Origin: Falsiroseomonas sp. | GTDB lineage: Bacteria > Pseudomonadota > Alphaproteobacteria > Acetobacterales > Acetobacteraceae | Assembly: GCF_030695085.1 (NCBI RefSeq) | Contig: NZ_JAUYTS010000168.1 | Location: 1 to 64,000, forward strand | Length of the DNA stretch: 64,000 nucleotides | Direction: 5' to 3' | Part shown: positions 16,433-24,998 of the stretch, one piece after another | Position numbering within the stretch: position 1 is the first letter of the stretch | How the letters are laid out: every line of letters starts with the position of its first letter | Translations under genes and position numbers: made by a program | Notes under the pieces: model-generated | The model's database searches: none | What the model was told of the DNA's origin: nothing | Seen by the model: only the letters and a program-made list of their open reading frames with translations

Positions 16433-17191
16433 CTAATGCCGCAGGATGCGGGCGGTGAAGTCGCGCAGGCGCGGGCTTTGCGGTGCGTCGAAGATCTGGG
16501 CGGGCGGGCCGACCTCGACCACGCGGCCCTGGTCCATGAAGACGACGGTGGTCGCGACTTCGCGGATGAAGGCCATCTCGTGGCTGACGATCAGCATGGT
16601 CATGCCATCGGCGTGCAGCGCGCGGATGGTGTCCAGCACCTCTCCCACCAGTTCCGGGTCCAGCGCGCTGGTCACCTCGTCCAGCAGCAGGATGTCCGGG
16701 TGCAGCGCCAAAGCGCGGGCGATGGCGACGCGCTGTTGCTGGCCGCCGGAGAGTTCATCCGGATAGGCGTTGAACTTCTCGCCCAGGCCGACCTTCGCCA
16801 GCAGGCTCCGCGCCTCGGCCTCGACCTCCGCGGATTTGCGCTTCTTCACCAGGGTCGGCGCGATGGCGACGTTGCGGAGCGCGGTCATGTTCTGGAAAAG
16901 GTTGTATTGCTGGAAGACGATGGCGAAGCGGTCCCGCGCCAGGCGCAGGGATTCGCGGTTGCCGTAATCCACGGGCTTGCCACCCAGCGTCACGCGCCCC
17001 GCATGCGGCTTCAAAAGCCCGACCAAGGCGCGCAGCAACGAGGATTTGCCGGATCCCGAGGGACCGATAAGCCCCACCACCTCGCCCTTTGCGAAGTTCA
17101 GCGTCACGTCGCTGAGCACGTCCTTGGCGCCACCATAGCTGGCGGACAGCCCTTCAAGCGCGAGGAAGGCCAAGCCTGGACTCACTTCCAT
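16433..17191 (-). CDS. Polar amino acid ABC transporter ATPase
   Basis: 252 aa HisP/GlnQ-type ATPase: Walker A GPSGSGKSS, Q-loop FQQYNLFQNM, signature LSGGQQQR, Walker B ILLLDEVTSALDPE and the switch His in VSHEM. It is the first gene of transporter set 1 and the only PAAT-type ATPase in the window, so it may also serve the ATPase-less set 2. The ATG at 17191 lies across an 85-base divergent gap from the dehydrogenase operon; a longer in-frame reading into that gap is not supported. Confidence 0.94.
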   Translation of the reverse strand: MEVSPGLAFLALEGLSASYGGAKDVLSDVTLNFAKGEVVGLIGPSGSGKSSLLRALVGLLKPHAGRVTLGGKPVDYGNRESLRLARDRFAIVFQQYNLFQNMTALRNVAIAPTLVKKRKSAEVEAEARSLLAKVGLGEKFNAYPDELSGGQQQRVAIARALALHPDILLLDEVTSALDPELVGEVLDTIRALHADGMTMLIVSHEMAFIREVATTVVFMDQGRVVEVGPPAQIFDAPQSPRLRDFTARILRH

Positions 17192-17196
17192 GTCTG

Positions 17197-17270
17197 TTGC
17201 ACGCAAGTGTCTTTGCGTTAACGCCACGGCGTCAAGCGGCTTTGCGGGCATGGACGTGATCGCAAAGCCG
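17197..17270. promoter_or_regulatory. Divergent control region with three inverted repeats
   Basis: The 85-base gap between the ATPase gene (-) and the iron-sulfur gene (+) holds TTGCACGCAA (17197-17206), the palindrome GCGTTAACGC (17215-17224) and a perfect 10-base inverted repeat, CGGCTTTGCG (17237-17246) with CGCAAAGCCG (17261-17270). The word CTTTGCG or its complement recurs at 17211, 17240 and 17261. The last repeat ends just before the SD and ATG at 17277. Likely operators or an RNA hairpin for a regulator shared by both operons. Confidence 0.5.
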
Positions 17271-17276
17271 GATAGG

Positions 17277-17564
17277 ATGAAAGATGTGGCACACCCCATC
17301 CGAATCGCGGGCATTTCGCGCCCGGCCGACGTGGCCTTCAGCTTCGAGGGCCGGTCGTTACTGGCGCCGGAAGGCGAGAATCTTGCTGCGGCCTTGATCG
17401 CCGCCGGTATACGGCGCCTCGGCGAAGGGCAGGATGCGGCGCGGCCGCGCGCGGCGCTGTGCATGATGGGCGTGTGCCAGCAATGCCTGCTGCGCGTGGA
17501 TGGCAGGCTGGCGCAGGCCTGCCTCACCCCCATCTACGCCGGCATGGTGGTGACGGCGGCATGA
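17277..17564 (+). CDS. (2Fe-2S) small subunit of amino-acid/opine dehydrogenase
   Basis: 95 aa plant-ferredoxin-like protein with a CMMGVCQQCLLRVDGRLAQAC cluster region, as in HcnA, the gamma subunit of D-hydroxyproline dehydrogenase and small subunits of opine oxidases. It forms a complex with the next two flavoproteins, passing electrons toward the membrane. It starts after GATAGG (weak SD) at the foot of a 10-base inverted repeat, and its stop overlaps the next ATG (ATGA). Confidence 0.9.
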   Translation: MKDVAHPIRIAGISRPADVAFSFEGRSLLAPEGENLAAALIAAGIRRLGEGQDAARPRAALCMMGVCQQCLLRVDGRLAQACLTPIYAGMVVTAA

Positions 17565-18970
17565 TCTACGACATCGCGGTGCTGGGCGGCGGGCCGGCCG
17601 GCATGGCCGCGGCTGCGGAAGCCGCGCAGCGTGGCGCGCGCGTGGTGCTGCTGGAGGAAAGCGCCGCCCCTGGCGGCCAGGTGTATCGCGCGCCGCCCGC
17701 TGGCTTCACCGTACCGCCCGATGCCGACAGCCGCGCCGGCGATGCGCTGCGCGCCACCCTGCGGCAATCCGGCGCGGAGGTGCGAACCGGTTGCCGCGTC
17801 TGGGGCGTCGGCGGCGGGCCGCTGGTGCCGATGGACACGCAGGCAGCGCCCTTCCGCCTGGATGCGCTGGCGCCGGACGGCCAGAGCTTCGCCGTGCAGG
17901 CACGCGCATTGGTGCTGTGCGCCGGCACGCATGAACGCATCATCGCCTTCCCGGGCTGGACGCTACCCGGCGTGCTCGGCCTGGCGGCAGCCACCATCCT
18001 GCTGAAGGCGCATGGCATGCTGCCGGGGCGGCGCGTGGTGGTGGCGGGCGCCGGGCCGCTACTCTACGCCGTGGCGGCCAAGCTGCTGAAGGCGGGGGCC
18101 GAGGTGCCGGCTGTGGTGGACCTGGCGCACAGCCGCGAATGGGCGCGCGCGCTACCCGCCCTCGCGGTGCGACCGGACCTGCTCGCGCGCGGCCTGCTGT
18201 GGCGGGCACAGATGCTGGCCCGCGGCGTGCGCGTCGTCTCGGGCGCGCGGATCGCCGCGGCGGCGGGAGGGGAGGCGCTGGAACGCGTTCTGGTCGGCGA
18301 TACCTGGATCGATTGCGACGCGCTGTGCATCGGCCATGGCCTGGTGCCGGCAACGGAAGCCACCCGCGCCTTCCGCGCCGCGCATCGCTACGCGGCGGAA
18401 GCCGGCGGCTGGGTGCCGGTGCTGGATGGGGACCAGCGCTGTTCCGTGCCCTTCCTCTACGCGGCCGGTGACGGCGCGGGCGTCCGTGGCGCGGCGGCGG
18501 CGCCGGCCTCCGGCCGCCTGGCGGTGCTGGCGGCTCTGCACGATCTTGGCATGCTGCCGGACCACGCGGGGGCACGCGCCGCACCCGCGCGGGATTTCGC
18601 GCGTGCCGCCAAGGCGGGCGGCGCGATGGCGCGCATGATGGCGTTGCGACCGGCACTCGTGCAGGCGATCCCGCCGGAGACCATCGTCTGCCGCTGCGAG
18701 GGCGTGACGCGCGCTGAGATCGAGGCGGCCTGCGCCGATGGCGCGGCCGACATGAACCAGATGAAGCAATTCACCCGCTGCGGCATGGGCCCCTGCCAGG
18801 GACGCCTCTGCGGCGAGACGGCGGCGGAGTTGGTGGCCATGCATTGCGGCGGCCGCGAGCGCGCCGGCTTCGCCACCGGGCGCCTGCCCTTGCGGCCGGT
18901 GGCAATGGACGCGCTGCTCGGCGATTTCGACTACGCCGACATTCCCGTGCCCAACGCGGCGCCGATCTGA
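17561..18970 (+). CDS. FAD/NAD(P)-binding + BFD-type 2Fe-2S subunit of amino-acid/opine dehydrogenase
   Basis: 469 aa. The N-terminal FAD site is AVLGGGPAGMAAAAEAA, with a second dinucleotide site VVAGAGPLLYAVAAKLL near residue 160. The C-terminal BFD-like iron-sulfur domain is CRCEGVTRAEIEAAC...CGMGPCQGRLCG. This is the architecture of the HcnB/OoxA/NoxA and hydroxyproline dehydrogenase alpha subunits. It is coupled by overlap to both neighbours. Electrons probably leave from the catalytic DAO-type subunit through this chain. Confidence 0.92.
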   Translation: MIYDIAVLGGGPAGMAAAAEAAQRGARVVLLEESAAPGGQVYRAPPAGFTVPPDADSRAGDALRATLRQSGAEVRTGCRVWGVGGGPLVPMDTQAAPFRLDALAPDGQSFAVQARALVLCAGTHERIIAFPGWTLPGVLGLAAATILLKAHGMLPGRRVVVAGAGPLLYAVAAKLLKAGAEVPAVVDLAHSREWARALPALAVRPDLLARGLLWRAQMLARGVRVVSGARIAAAAGGEALERVLVGDTWIDCDALCIGHGLVPATEATRAFRAAHRYAAEAGGWVPVLDGDQRCSVPFLYAAGDGAGVRGAAAAPASGRLAVLAALHDLGMLPDHAGARAAPARDFARAAKAGGAMARMMALRPALVQAIPPETIVCRCEGVTRAEIEAACADGAADMNQMKQFTRCGMGPCQGRLCGETAAELVAMHCGGRERAGFATGRLPLRPVAMDALLGDFDYADIPVPNAAPI

Positions 18971-20070
18971 TGTTTGACGTCGCGGTGATTGGTGCGGGCG
19001 TGATGGGCTGCTCCACGGCGCTGTTCCTGGCGCGCGCGGGCATGAAGGTGGTGCTGCTGGATCGTGGCGCGATCTGCCGCGAGGCCTCGGGCGTCAATGC
19101 CGGCACGCTGACCATGCAGATGACCCGCGCGGCGCTGATCCCCTATGCGCTGCGGGCGCATGAGATGTGGCTGCGCATGCCGGAATGGTGCGACGGCGGC
19201 CATGTGCTCGCGACCGGCTGCCCGGGGCTTTCCGTCGCCTTCACCGAGCATGAGGCGGCGATGCTGGAGGAACGCGCGCATTTCCGGCGGCAGGCCGGCG
19301 CGCCGATTGAATTGGTGACGCCGGCACGGGCGCGGGAGATCGAGCCGGGCCTGTCGGACCGCGTGATCGCGGCCGGACATTGCCCGATCGACGGATTCAC
19401 CAGTGCCTACCTCACCGGCCGCGCCTTCCGGCCGGCGCTGCTGAATGCCGGCGTCGAGCTGCGCGAGAATTGCGGCGTGCACGGCATTAAGCCGGGCTTT
19501 GCGGTGGAGACGGCGGCGGGTGTGGTGCAGGCGAAGCGCATCGTGCTGGCGGGCGGCGTCTGGTTGCAGGACATGGCGGCCTGGCTCGGCGTGACGCTGC
19601 CGATCAAGGTGCTGGTCAACCAGCTTGTGGTGACGGAACGCATGCCGCAGGTGATGCGGACCGTGCTCGGCGTCGCCTCCGGCCTGCTGTCGCTGAAGCA
19701 GTATGCGAATGGGTCCGTGCTGATCGGCGGCGGCTGGCAGGGCATCGGCGACCGTGCGCGCGGCGGGCTGGCGGTGAAGCCGGAGAGCTTTCTCGGCAAT
19801 GTACGGCTGGCCGCTCACACCGTGCCGGCGCTGCGCGATGCGCGGGTGGTGCGCGCCTGGCTGGGGCTGGAGGCGGAGACGGCGGATGCGCTGCCGGCCA
19901 TCGGCCCGATCCCCGGCATCGACGACGCCTGGATCATCGGCAGCGTGCATTCCGGCTATACCAGCGGCCCGTATCTCGGGAAGCTACTGGCGCAGGCCAT
20001 CTGCGGCGAGGCGCCGGAACTGCCGCTGTTTCCCATCGACCGTTTGCTGGCGCAGGAGAAGGCGGCGTGA
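18970..20070 (+). CDS. FAD-dependent DAO-type catalytic subunit of amino-acid/opine dehydrogenase
   Basis: 366 aa D-amino-acid-oxidase-fold flavoprotein: DVAVIGAGVMGCSTALFLARAGMKVVLLD at the N-terminus, EASGVNAGTL near the flavin, and the C-terminal RAWLGLEAETADALPAIGPIPGI block with SGYTSGPYLGKL. It resembles the beta subunits (HcnC, OoxB, hydroxyproline dehydrogenase), which oxidise the C-N bond of an imino or amino acid. It starts in a TGATG overlap. The exact substrate is not fixed by sequence alone. Confidence 0.92.
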   Translation: MFDVAVIGAGVMGCSTALFLARAGMKVVLLDRGAICREASGVNAGTLTMQMTRAALIPYALRAHEMWLRMPEWCDGGHVLATGCPGLSVAFTEHEAAMLEERAHFRRQAGAPIELVTPARAREIEPGLSDRVIAAGHCPIDGFTSAYLTGRAFRPALLNAGVELRENCGVHGIKPGFAVETAAGVVQAKRIVLAGGVWLQDMAAWLGVTLPIKVLVNQLVVTERMPQVMRTVLGVASGLLSLKQYANGSVLIGGGWQGIGDRARGGLAVKPESFLGNVRLAAHTVPALRDARVVRAWLGLEAETADALPAIGPIPGIDDAWIIGSVHSGYTSGPYLGKLLAQAICGEAPELPLFPIDRLLAQEKAA

Positions 20071-20990
20071 AGCCCCAGACATTCCAAGGCATCTATCCCT
20101 CCACCGTGTTGCCGATGCGCGCGGACTACAGCGTGGACTGGGAGAGCTACGCCCGCCACACGGCGCATTGCGTGCTGCGGGACGGCATGGCGGGCGTGCT
20201 GATCAACGGCCATGCCGGCGAGAATTTCTGCATGTCACGCGAGGAGAAGCGACGCGCCGTCGAAATGACGGTGGCCACCGTCGGTTCATCGCGGCTGGTT
20301 GTGGCGGGCGTCAATGCCGAAAGCAGCCTGGAGGCAGCGCAGGAAGCGCGGGAGGCGAAGGCGGCGGGCGCCGATGCGGTGATGGTGTTCCTGCCCAACA
20401 GCTTTGCCCTCGCCCACACCACGGCGATGTCCGTGCTGCACCATCGCGCGGTGGCAGACGCCGTGCCGGGCCTGCCGATGTTCCTGTTCCAGGCACATCA
20501 CGCCGCGGGCCGCATGGCCTTCACGGCGGAGACGCTGGATGCGCTGCTGGACATCCCCGAAGTGGTCGGCATCAAGGAAGGTGGGTGGGAGGTGGACAGC
20601 TACGACGATGTCCGCCGCCGCGTGCGCGCGAAGCGGCCGGATGTCGCCGTTTGTGCCTCCGGCGACGAGCATCTGTTCGCCTGCTACGTGCATGGCTCGG
20701 ATGGCAGCCTGGTGTCGCTGGCGGATATCCTGCCGGATGAGATTGTCGCGCTGGATGCCGCGGTGCGCGCCAATGACCTGCCCGCCGCCCGCGCGCTGCA
20801 CGAAAAGCTGGAACCGCTGGCGGAGGCGATCTACGGCGCGCCGCCCGGCGGGCGTGCGACCGCGCGTTTGAAATTCTGCCTGCGCGAAATGGGCGTGATC
20901 CCCGATGCCACGGTGCGCCTGCCGCAACCGCCGGTGGATGCGGCGGAAGCGGCGATGCTGCGCGCGGCGCTCAGGGCGTCGGGGCTGTAG
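20067..20990 (+). CDS. DHDPS/NAL-family lyase or deaminase
   Basis: 307 aa class I aldolase-fold protein that starts with GTG in a GTGA overlap. The Schiff-base Lys is visible (VVGIKEG, K170). The Tyr of the usual YNxP motif is absent; the position reads MFLFQAHHAAGRM, so chemistry may differ from dihydrodipicolinate synthase. In hydroxyproline catabolism a DHDPS-family deaminase (LhpC/HypD type) acts on the product of a similar three-part dehydrogenase, and that role fits here. The 3' end overlaps the convergent permease gene by 20 bases. Confidence 0.88.
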   Translation: MKPQTFQGIYPSTVLPMRADYSVDWESYARHTAHCVLRDGMAGVLINGHAGENFCMSREEKRRAVEMTVATVGSSRLVVAGVNAESSLEAAQEAREAKAAGADAVMVFLPNSFALAHTTAMSVLHHRAVADAVPGLPMFLFQAHHAAGRMAFTAETLDALLDIPEVVGIKEGGWEVDSYDDVRRRVRAKRPDVAVCASGDEHLFACYVHGSDGSLVSLADILPDEIVALDAAVRANDLPAARALHEKLEPLAEAIYGAPPGGRATARLKFCLREMGVIPDATVRLPQPPVDAAEAAMLRAALRASGL

Positions 20991-21675
20991 GCCGCACCGT
21001 CAGCCGCCGTTCCGCCCAGCGGCCGAGATTGGCCAGCGCCCAGCTGATGATGAAATACAGCACCAGCGCGGTGCCATAGGTGATCAGCGCGGAAAACCCG
21101 CGTTGCGTCAGCATCTTCGCCGCGAAGGTGATCTCGATGAAGCCGATCTGGCTGACCAGCGAGGTCTCCTTCACCATCGACAGCACATGCACGATGGATG
21201 GCGGCAGGATCACGCGCCAGCTTTGCGGCAGCACCACGCGGCGCAGCGTGGTCAGGCCCGGCAGGTTCATGGTCTGCGCGGCTTCCCACTGGGTGCGGCG
21301 CACCGTCTCGAACCCCGCGCGCACATTCTCCGCCGCCAGCGCGGACATGCGCAGCGCCACGGCGGTGACGGCGATGGACCAGAGCGGCGCCTCCAGCCGC
21401 GCGAATTGCGACAGGAAGAACACCAGCAGCAGCAGCACCAGGAAGGGGATGCGCCGGAAGATCTCGACCCACAGGATGCAGAAGGCGCGCAGCGGCGCGA
21501 CAGGGTTGATCTGCGGCAGCCGCAGCACCGCCAGCAGGAAGCCGATGGCATAGCCGATGCTGCAGCCGGCGACCGCGGCGATCAGCGTATTGCCGACCGC
21601 GATCGCCAGGAAGCGCAGGTTCCACCAGGTGTAGAAGCGCGGCGCCTCGGCCAGCAGCATGTCCCAGGCATTCAT
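20971..21675 (-). CDS. Polar amino acid ABC transporter permease (set 2, second)
   Basis: 234 aa HisM-type permease, paralogue of 14232-14912 (EAPRFYTWWNLRFL, EIFRRIPFLV, the EAA loop EAAQTMNLPGLTTLRRVVLPQSWRVILPP, ML-TQRGFSALITYGTAL). The start at 21675 (MNAWDMLLAEAPRF) is chosen to match the paralogue. A 24-residue in-frame extension to 21747 exists but looks like low-complexity leader. The 130-base gap upstream holds an inverted GCGGCC/GGCCGC-rich stretch. Confidence 0.9.
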   Translation of the reverse strand: MNAWDMLLAEAPRFYTWWNLRFLAIAVGNTLIAAVAGCSIGYAIGFLLAVLRLPQINPVAPLRAFCILWVEIFRRIPFLVLLLLVFFLSQFARLEAPLWSIAVTAVALRMSALAAENVRAGFETVRRTQWEAAQTMNLPGLTTLRRVVLPQSWRVILPPSIVHVLSMVKETSLVSQIGFIEITFAAKMLTQRGFSALITYGTALVLYFIISWALANLGRWAERRLTVRPTAPTP

Positions 21676-21805
21676 GCCGGCAACCTCAGACGCCGGGCAG
21701 GCCGCATCCGCGGCCCTTGGCTTCGCGTCATGGGCCGCGGCGGCCATTCGGCCGCTCGGCCGGCCGAAGATGCCGGCCGCAGGTGGAGACCCCTGGGTGC
21801 CCTCA

Positions 21806-22474
21806 TCAGAACACCTTGGCCTTCACCCGGAACAGCCAGCGCCCGACCAGCCACAGCAGCGCCGACGCCACCACCGTCAGCGCGATGTAGATCACCGCGA
21901 CGATGGAGAAGATCTCGACGGAGCGGAACGAGATGGCATTGGCGTTCAGCGCCCGACCGGTGAGTTCCTCGACCCCGAAGATCGCGGCCATGGAGGTGCC
22001 GAGTGTCATGATGATGTAGTGGCTGGACAGCGCTGGATAAAGCGCGCGGATCACATGCGGCGCGATCACGTACCACACCGTCTGCACACGGCCGAAGCCC
22101 AGCGTCTCCGCCGCCTCCAGCTCCGCGCGCGGCACGCTGGTGAAGCCGGCCCGCTCGATCTCGGTCAAATAGGCGCCGGCATTCAGCGTCATGCCGATCA
22201 GCACGGCGGTGACGGGCGACAGCATGATGCCGAGCTCGGGCAGCGCGAAGAACAGGAAGAAGATCTGCACGAGTTGCGGCGTGTAGGTGAAGAAGCGTAC
22301 ATAGCCGGTGACCAGCGCGCGCAGCGGCCAGGTGGCGTAGGTCAGCGCCGCCGCGCCGGCCAGGCCGATCAGCAGCCCGCCGGCGAAGGCCACGCCGGCG
22401 ATCCACAGCGCGGTCGCCGCACCCAGCAGAAAGTCGGGCAGGTATTGCCAGACCTGCCCGTATTGAAGCTGCAC
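21806..22474 (-). CDS. Polar amino acid ABC transporter permease (set 2, first)
   Basis: 222 aa HisQ-type permease, paralogue of 14916-15590: LNAGAYLTEIERAGFTSVPRAE, FGVEELTGRALNANAISFRSVEIFSIVAVIYI and the C-terminal VGRWLFRVKAKVF are shared. It starts 10 bases after the binding-protein stop. Together with its neighbours it makes a transporter with no ATPase gene of its own nearby. Confidence 0.92.
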   Translation of the reverse strand: MQLQYGQVWQYLPDFLLGAATALWIAGVAFAGGLLIGLAGAAALTYATWPLRALVTGYVRFFTYTPQLVQIFFLFFALPELGIMLSPVTAVLIGMTLNAGAYLTEIERAGFTSVPRAELEAAETLGFGRVQTVWYVIAPHVIRALYPALSSHYIIMTLGTSMAAIFGVEELTGRALNANAISFRSVEIFSIVAVIYIALTVVASALLWLVGRWLFRVKAKVF

Positions 22475-22484
22475 GCGGGTCGCT

Positions 22485-23306
22485 TCAGAACATCGGGTTG
22501 AAGGGGATCGGCGTGGTCATCGGCACGCCGAAATACTTCTGCCAGGTCGTGTTGACGAAGCCGCTGCGATGCATCTCGAACAGGATGACGTTCAGCACGT
22601 CCTTCAGCGTGGTGTTGCCCTTCTGCACGCCAATGCCGACCCAGAAGCTGGCCAGCACCTCGTCCAGGATCTTCCACTGCACGGGGAAGTTCCGCATCGG
22701 GATGACGACGGATTCCGCCACATCCACCATCGCATCGGCACGGCCCTGGGCCAGCGCGCGGAAGCAATCCGGGTAGTTGTCCAGCAGCGTCACCTGCGCC
22801 TGTGCGGCATTGGCCTGGATCCAGGGCACGCCCACGGTGCCGCGCACCTGCACCAGCCGCACGGCGCGGTTGTTGAGGTCGGCCGGCGTGTTGATCGGCA
22901 CCGCGGTGCCGCTCGCCTTGGTCAGCACCACCATGGATTGCGTGTGCAGCGGCACGGTGTAGTCGATCACCAGCGCGCGCTCCACCGTGCGGGTGATGGC
23001 ACCCAGCACGATGTCGATGCGGTCCGCCTGCAGGAAGGGAATGCGGTCGGGGCTGCCGACCTGCACGATCTCCAGCTCGACATTCATCCGCCGGGCGATC
23101 TCGCGCGCGATCTCGGCATCGAAGCCGTCGATCTGGTTGCGCTCGTTGAACAGGCCCATCGGCGGCAGCGTCGGGTTGATGCCGGCGCGCAGGCGGCGGG
23201 TGGAGAGCACCTGGTCCAGCGGCCGCGCCTGGGCGGTGCTGCCCAGCAGCGGCAGCGCGGCGGCGGCGAGGCCGAGCAGGTGACGGCGATCGAGATGGCC
23301 TGGCAT
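22485..23306 (-). CDS. Polar amino acid/opine-type ABC substrate-binding protein (set 2)
   Basis: 273 aa family 3 binding protein with a Tat-like signal (LDRRHLLGLAAAALPLLGS, cleavage after AQA). It is clearly paralogous to 15594-16418: LRAGINPTLPP, RNQIDGFDAEIA, VGSPDRIPFL, LGAITRTVERALVIDYTVPL and QVRGTVGVPWI repeat the same frame. It heads set 2 (binding protein, permease, permease). A slightly different substrate from set 1 is likely. The 119 bases between it and the MFS gene stop show no gene. Confidence 0.92.
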   Translation of the reverse strand: MPGHLDRRHLLGLAAAALPLLGSTAQARPLDQVLSTRRLRAGINPTLPPMGLFNERNQIDGFDAEIAREIARRMNVELEIVQVGSPDRIPFLQADRIDIVLGAITRTVERALVIDYTVPLHTQSMVVLTKASGTAVPINTPADLNNRAVRLVQVRGTVGVPWIQANAAQAQVTLLDNYPDCFRALAQGRADAMVDVAESVVIPMRNFPVQWKILDEVLASFWVGIGVQKGNTTLKDVLNVILFEMHRSGFVNTTWQKYFGVPMTTPIPFNPMF

Positions 23307-23425
23307 GTATACGCTCCCTTCGAATCGGTCGGCGTGGGCAGTCCCTGGATGCGGCGCTTGCGGTCCGCGTGGGATGCAGCTTGGCTTCCGAAACGCATCG
23401 CCACAAGGCCGCGGCGGGCGCGAAA

Positions 23426-24571
23426 TCACCGCGCGAGGGACCGACCTGCCAAAGTCGCGAGCAGTCCCGCCACAAGCAGTGGCAGGGAGGCCAGCGCCCA
23501 GGATTGCGTGGCCAGCGCGCCGATCAGGGGTGGCGCCAGAAGCTGCGCCAGATTGTTGCCCTGGATCACCAGCCCGACCGCGGGTGCGACCAGCGCCGGG
23601 TTCGGCACGGCGCGCGGCAGCAGCGCGAAACACGCTGCCGGCAACAGCCCGCCGATGCCGCAGGCCAGCACCGCCAGCCCCACCACCAAGGTCGGGTCCG
23701 GCACCAGATAAACGCCGCTTCCCAGCACCGCCATGCCGAGTGCGCCCGCCACCACCAACCGCTCCGCCGCCACGCCGCGGCGCATCAGCAGGCCGGCCGC
23801 GAGGTTGCCGGCGGCATTGGCCACCGCCGCCAGCGCCGCCGCGGCCCCTGCCCCGCCGGTGCCGGCGCCGAGCGATTCCAGACGCGCCGGCAGGAAGGCT
23901 GCGATACCGAAATACAGGATGTTGTAGGTGGCGAAGGCGCTCGCGATTCGCAGCGGGCGGCGCGCGGCAACCAGGGCGCGCAGCTGCGCCGGAATGGGGA
24001 CGGCGGGTGGCACCTCGGCCGTCGCCCCCGGCGGCACCAGGCGCCAGCACAGCAGCGCGGCCAGACCGAGCGCCAGTGCCAGCACCATCCAGGCGAAGCG
24101 CCAGCCCTGCGCCTCCACCAGCGGCGCGCTGACCAGGCCGAGCGCGATGCCGGCCGGCATGTAGGTGCCCCACAGCCCCATGGCGAGGCCGCGGTCGCGC
24201 GCCGCGACGCAGGCGGAAATCAGCCCGGGCGCGGCGACCACCAGCAGCAGGAAGCCGGCGCCTTCGGCCACGCGGGCGGCCAGCAGCAACGCCGCATTGG
24301 GCGCCAGCGCCGCCGCCACCGCCGCCACGGCGCCGAGCCAAAGCCCCGCCAGCAGCGCCCGGCGCGGGCCGATCCGCGCCACGGCAAGGCCAATGCCCAG
24401 GCCGCCCAGCGCCGCCATCAGCGCGAACAGCGAAACCAGCAGCGCCGCGCCGGCCAGGCCCATGTTGAATTCGGCGCCGATGGTGGTCATCGCCGCCGGC
24501 ACCTTGCCGATCTGCGCCGCGCCCAGCACGCCGCCGGCCAGCATGGCGGCGACGGGGGCCCAGCGGGTCAT
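23426..24571 (-). CDS. MFS transporter (CynX/NimT-like)
   Basis: 381 aa with about 12 hydrophobic segments and the MFS A-type loop (GLAVARIGPRRALLAGLWLG). It is of the small CynX/NimT-like sort that carries small organic anions or amino acid derivatives. It lies 13 bases downstream of the VOC gene, and the D-aminoacylase-type gene is 30 bases further upstream, so these three may be one unit. Substrate unknown. Confidence 0.87.
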   Translation of the reverse strand: MTRWAPVAAMLAGGVLGAAQIGKVPAAMTTIGAEFNMGLAGAALLVSLFALMAALGGLGIGLAVARIGPRRALLAGLWLGAVAAVAAALAPNAALLLAARVAEGAGFLLLVVAAPGLISACVAARDRGLAMGLWGTYMPAGIALGLVSAPLVEAQGWRFAWMVLALALGLAALLCWRLVPPGATAEVPPAVPIPAQLRALVAARRPLRIASAFATYNILYFGIAAFLPARLESLGAGTGGAGAAAALAAVANAAGNLAAGLLMRRGVAAERLVVAGALGMAVLGSGVYLVPDPTLVVGLAVLACGIGGLLPAACFALLPRAVPNPALVAPAVGLVIQGNNLAQLLAPPLIGALATQSWALASLPLLVAGLLATLAGRSLAR

Positions 24572-24584
24572 CGGCGCGGCAGGT

Positions 24585-24968
24585 TCAGCCGCGACGTTCG
24601 ATCAACTCGACACGAACGCCATCCGGCGCCTGGAGGAAGGCGATGCGGACGCCCGGGCGGGCCTCGGTCGGGCCGGAGATCAGCGGCACGCCCTTGGCCT
24701 TGAGATCGGCCAGCGCCGCATCCAGGTCATCGACGCCGAGGCCCACATGCTCCAGCCCCAGAAAGGGCGGCGGCGGCGGGGCGGCGGTGCCGGCCGGCAC
24801 CTCCTCCACGAATAGCGGCACGGCGGCGAGGTCGAGAATGATCCGCAGCTTTCCGCCGGGCGTGACGCGCTGCCTGATCTCGGCGCCGAAGGCCGAGACG
24901 TAGAAGGCGGCAGTCGCCTCCGGATTCGGGCTGCGAAGGTGGATGTGGTCGAATCGATAGGTGCTCAT
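24585..24968 (-). CDS. VOC (glyoxalase/bleomycin resistance fold) protein
   Basis: 127 aa, a single VOC module pair: FDHIHLRSPNPEATAAFYVSAFGAEI at the start, LEHVGLGVDDLDAALADLKAKG in the middle, and FLQAPDGVRVELIER with the metal Glu at the end. The family includes lactoylglutathione lyases, epimerases and dioxygenases; nothing here decides which. It lies between the MFS gene and the deacylase gene on the same strand. Confidence 0.9.
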   Translation of the reverse strand: MSTYRFDHIHLRSPNPEATAAFYVSAFGAEIRQRVTPGGKLRIILDLAAVPLFVEEVPAGTAAPPPPPFLGLEHVGLGVDDLDAALADLKAKGVPLISGPTEARPGVRIAFLQAPDGVRVELIERRG

Positions 24969-24998
24969 GGGGCTTTCTCGCCTATTCCGGGGTGGTTC

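Noticed and set aside
14271..16436. A 721-codon open frame on the plus strand
   Set aside because: It is antisense to two permeases and a binding protein. The product is His/Arg/Gln-rich with no motif, so it is a shadow of the real genes.
21676..21805. Coding extension of the set 2 permease through the GC-rich inverted stretch
   Set aside because: The added residues are low-complexity and absent from the paralogue, which starts at the equivalent of 21675.
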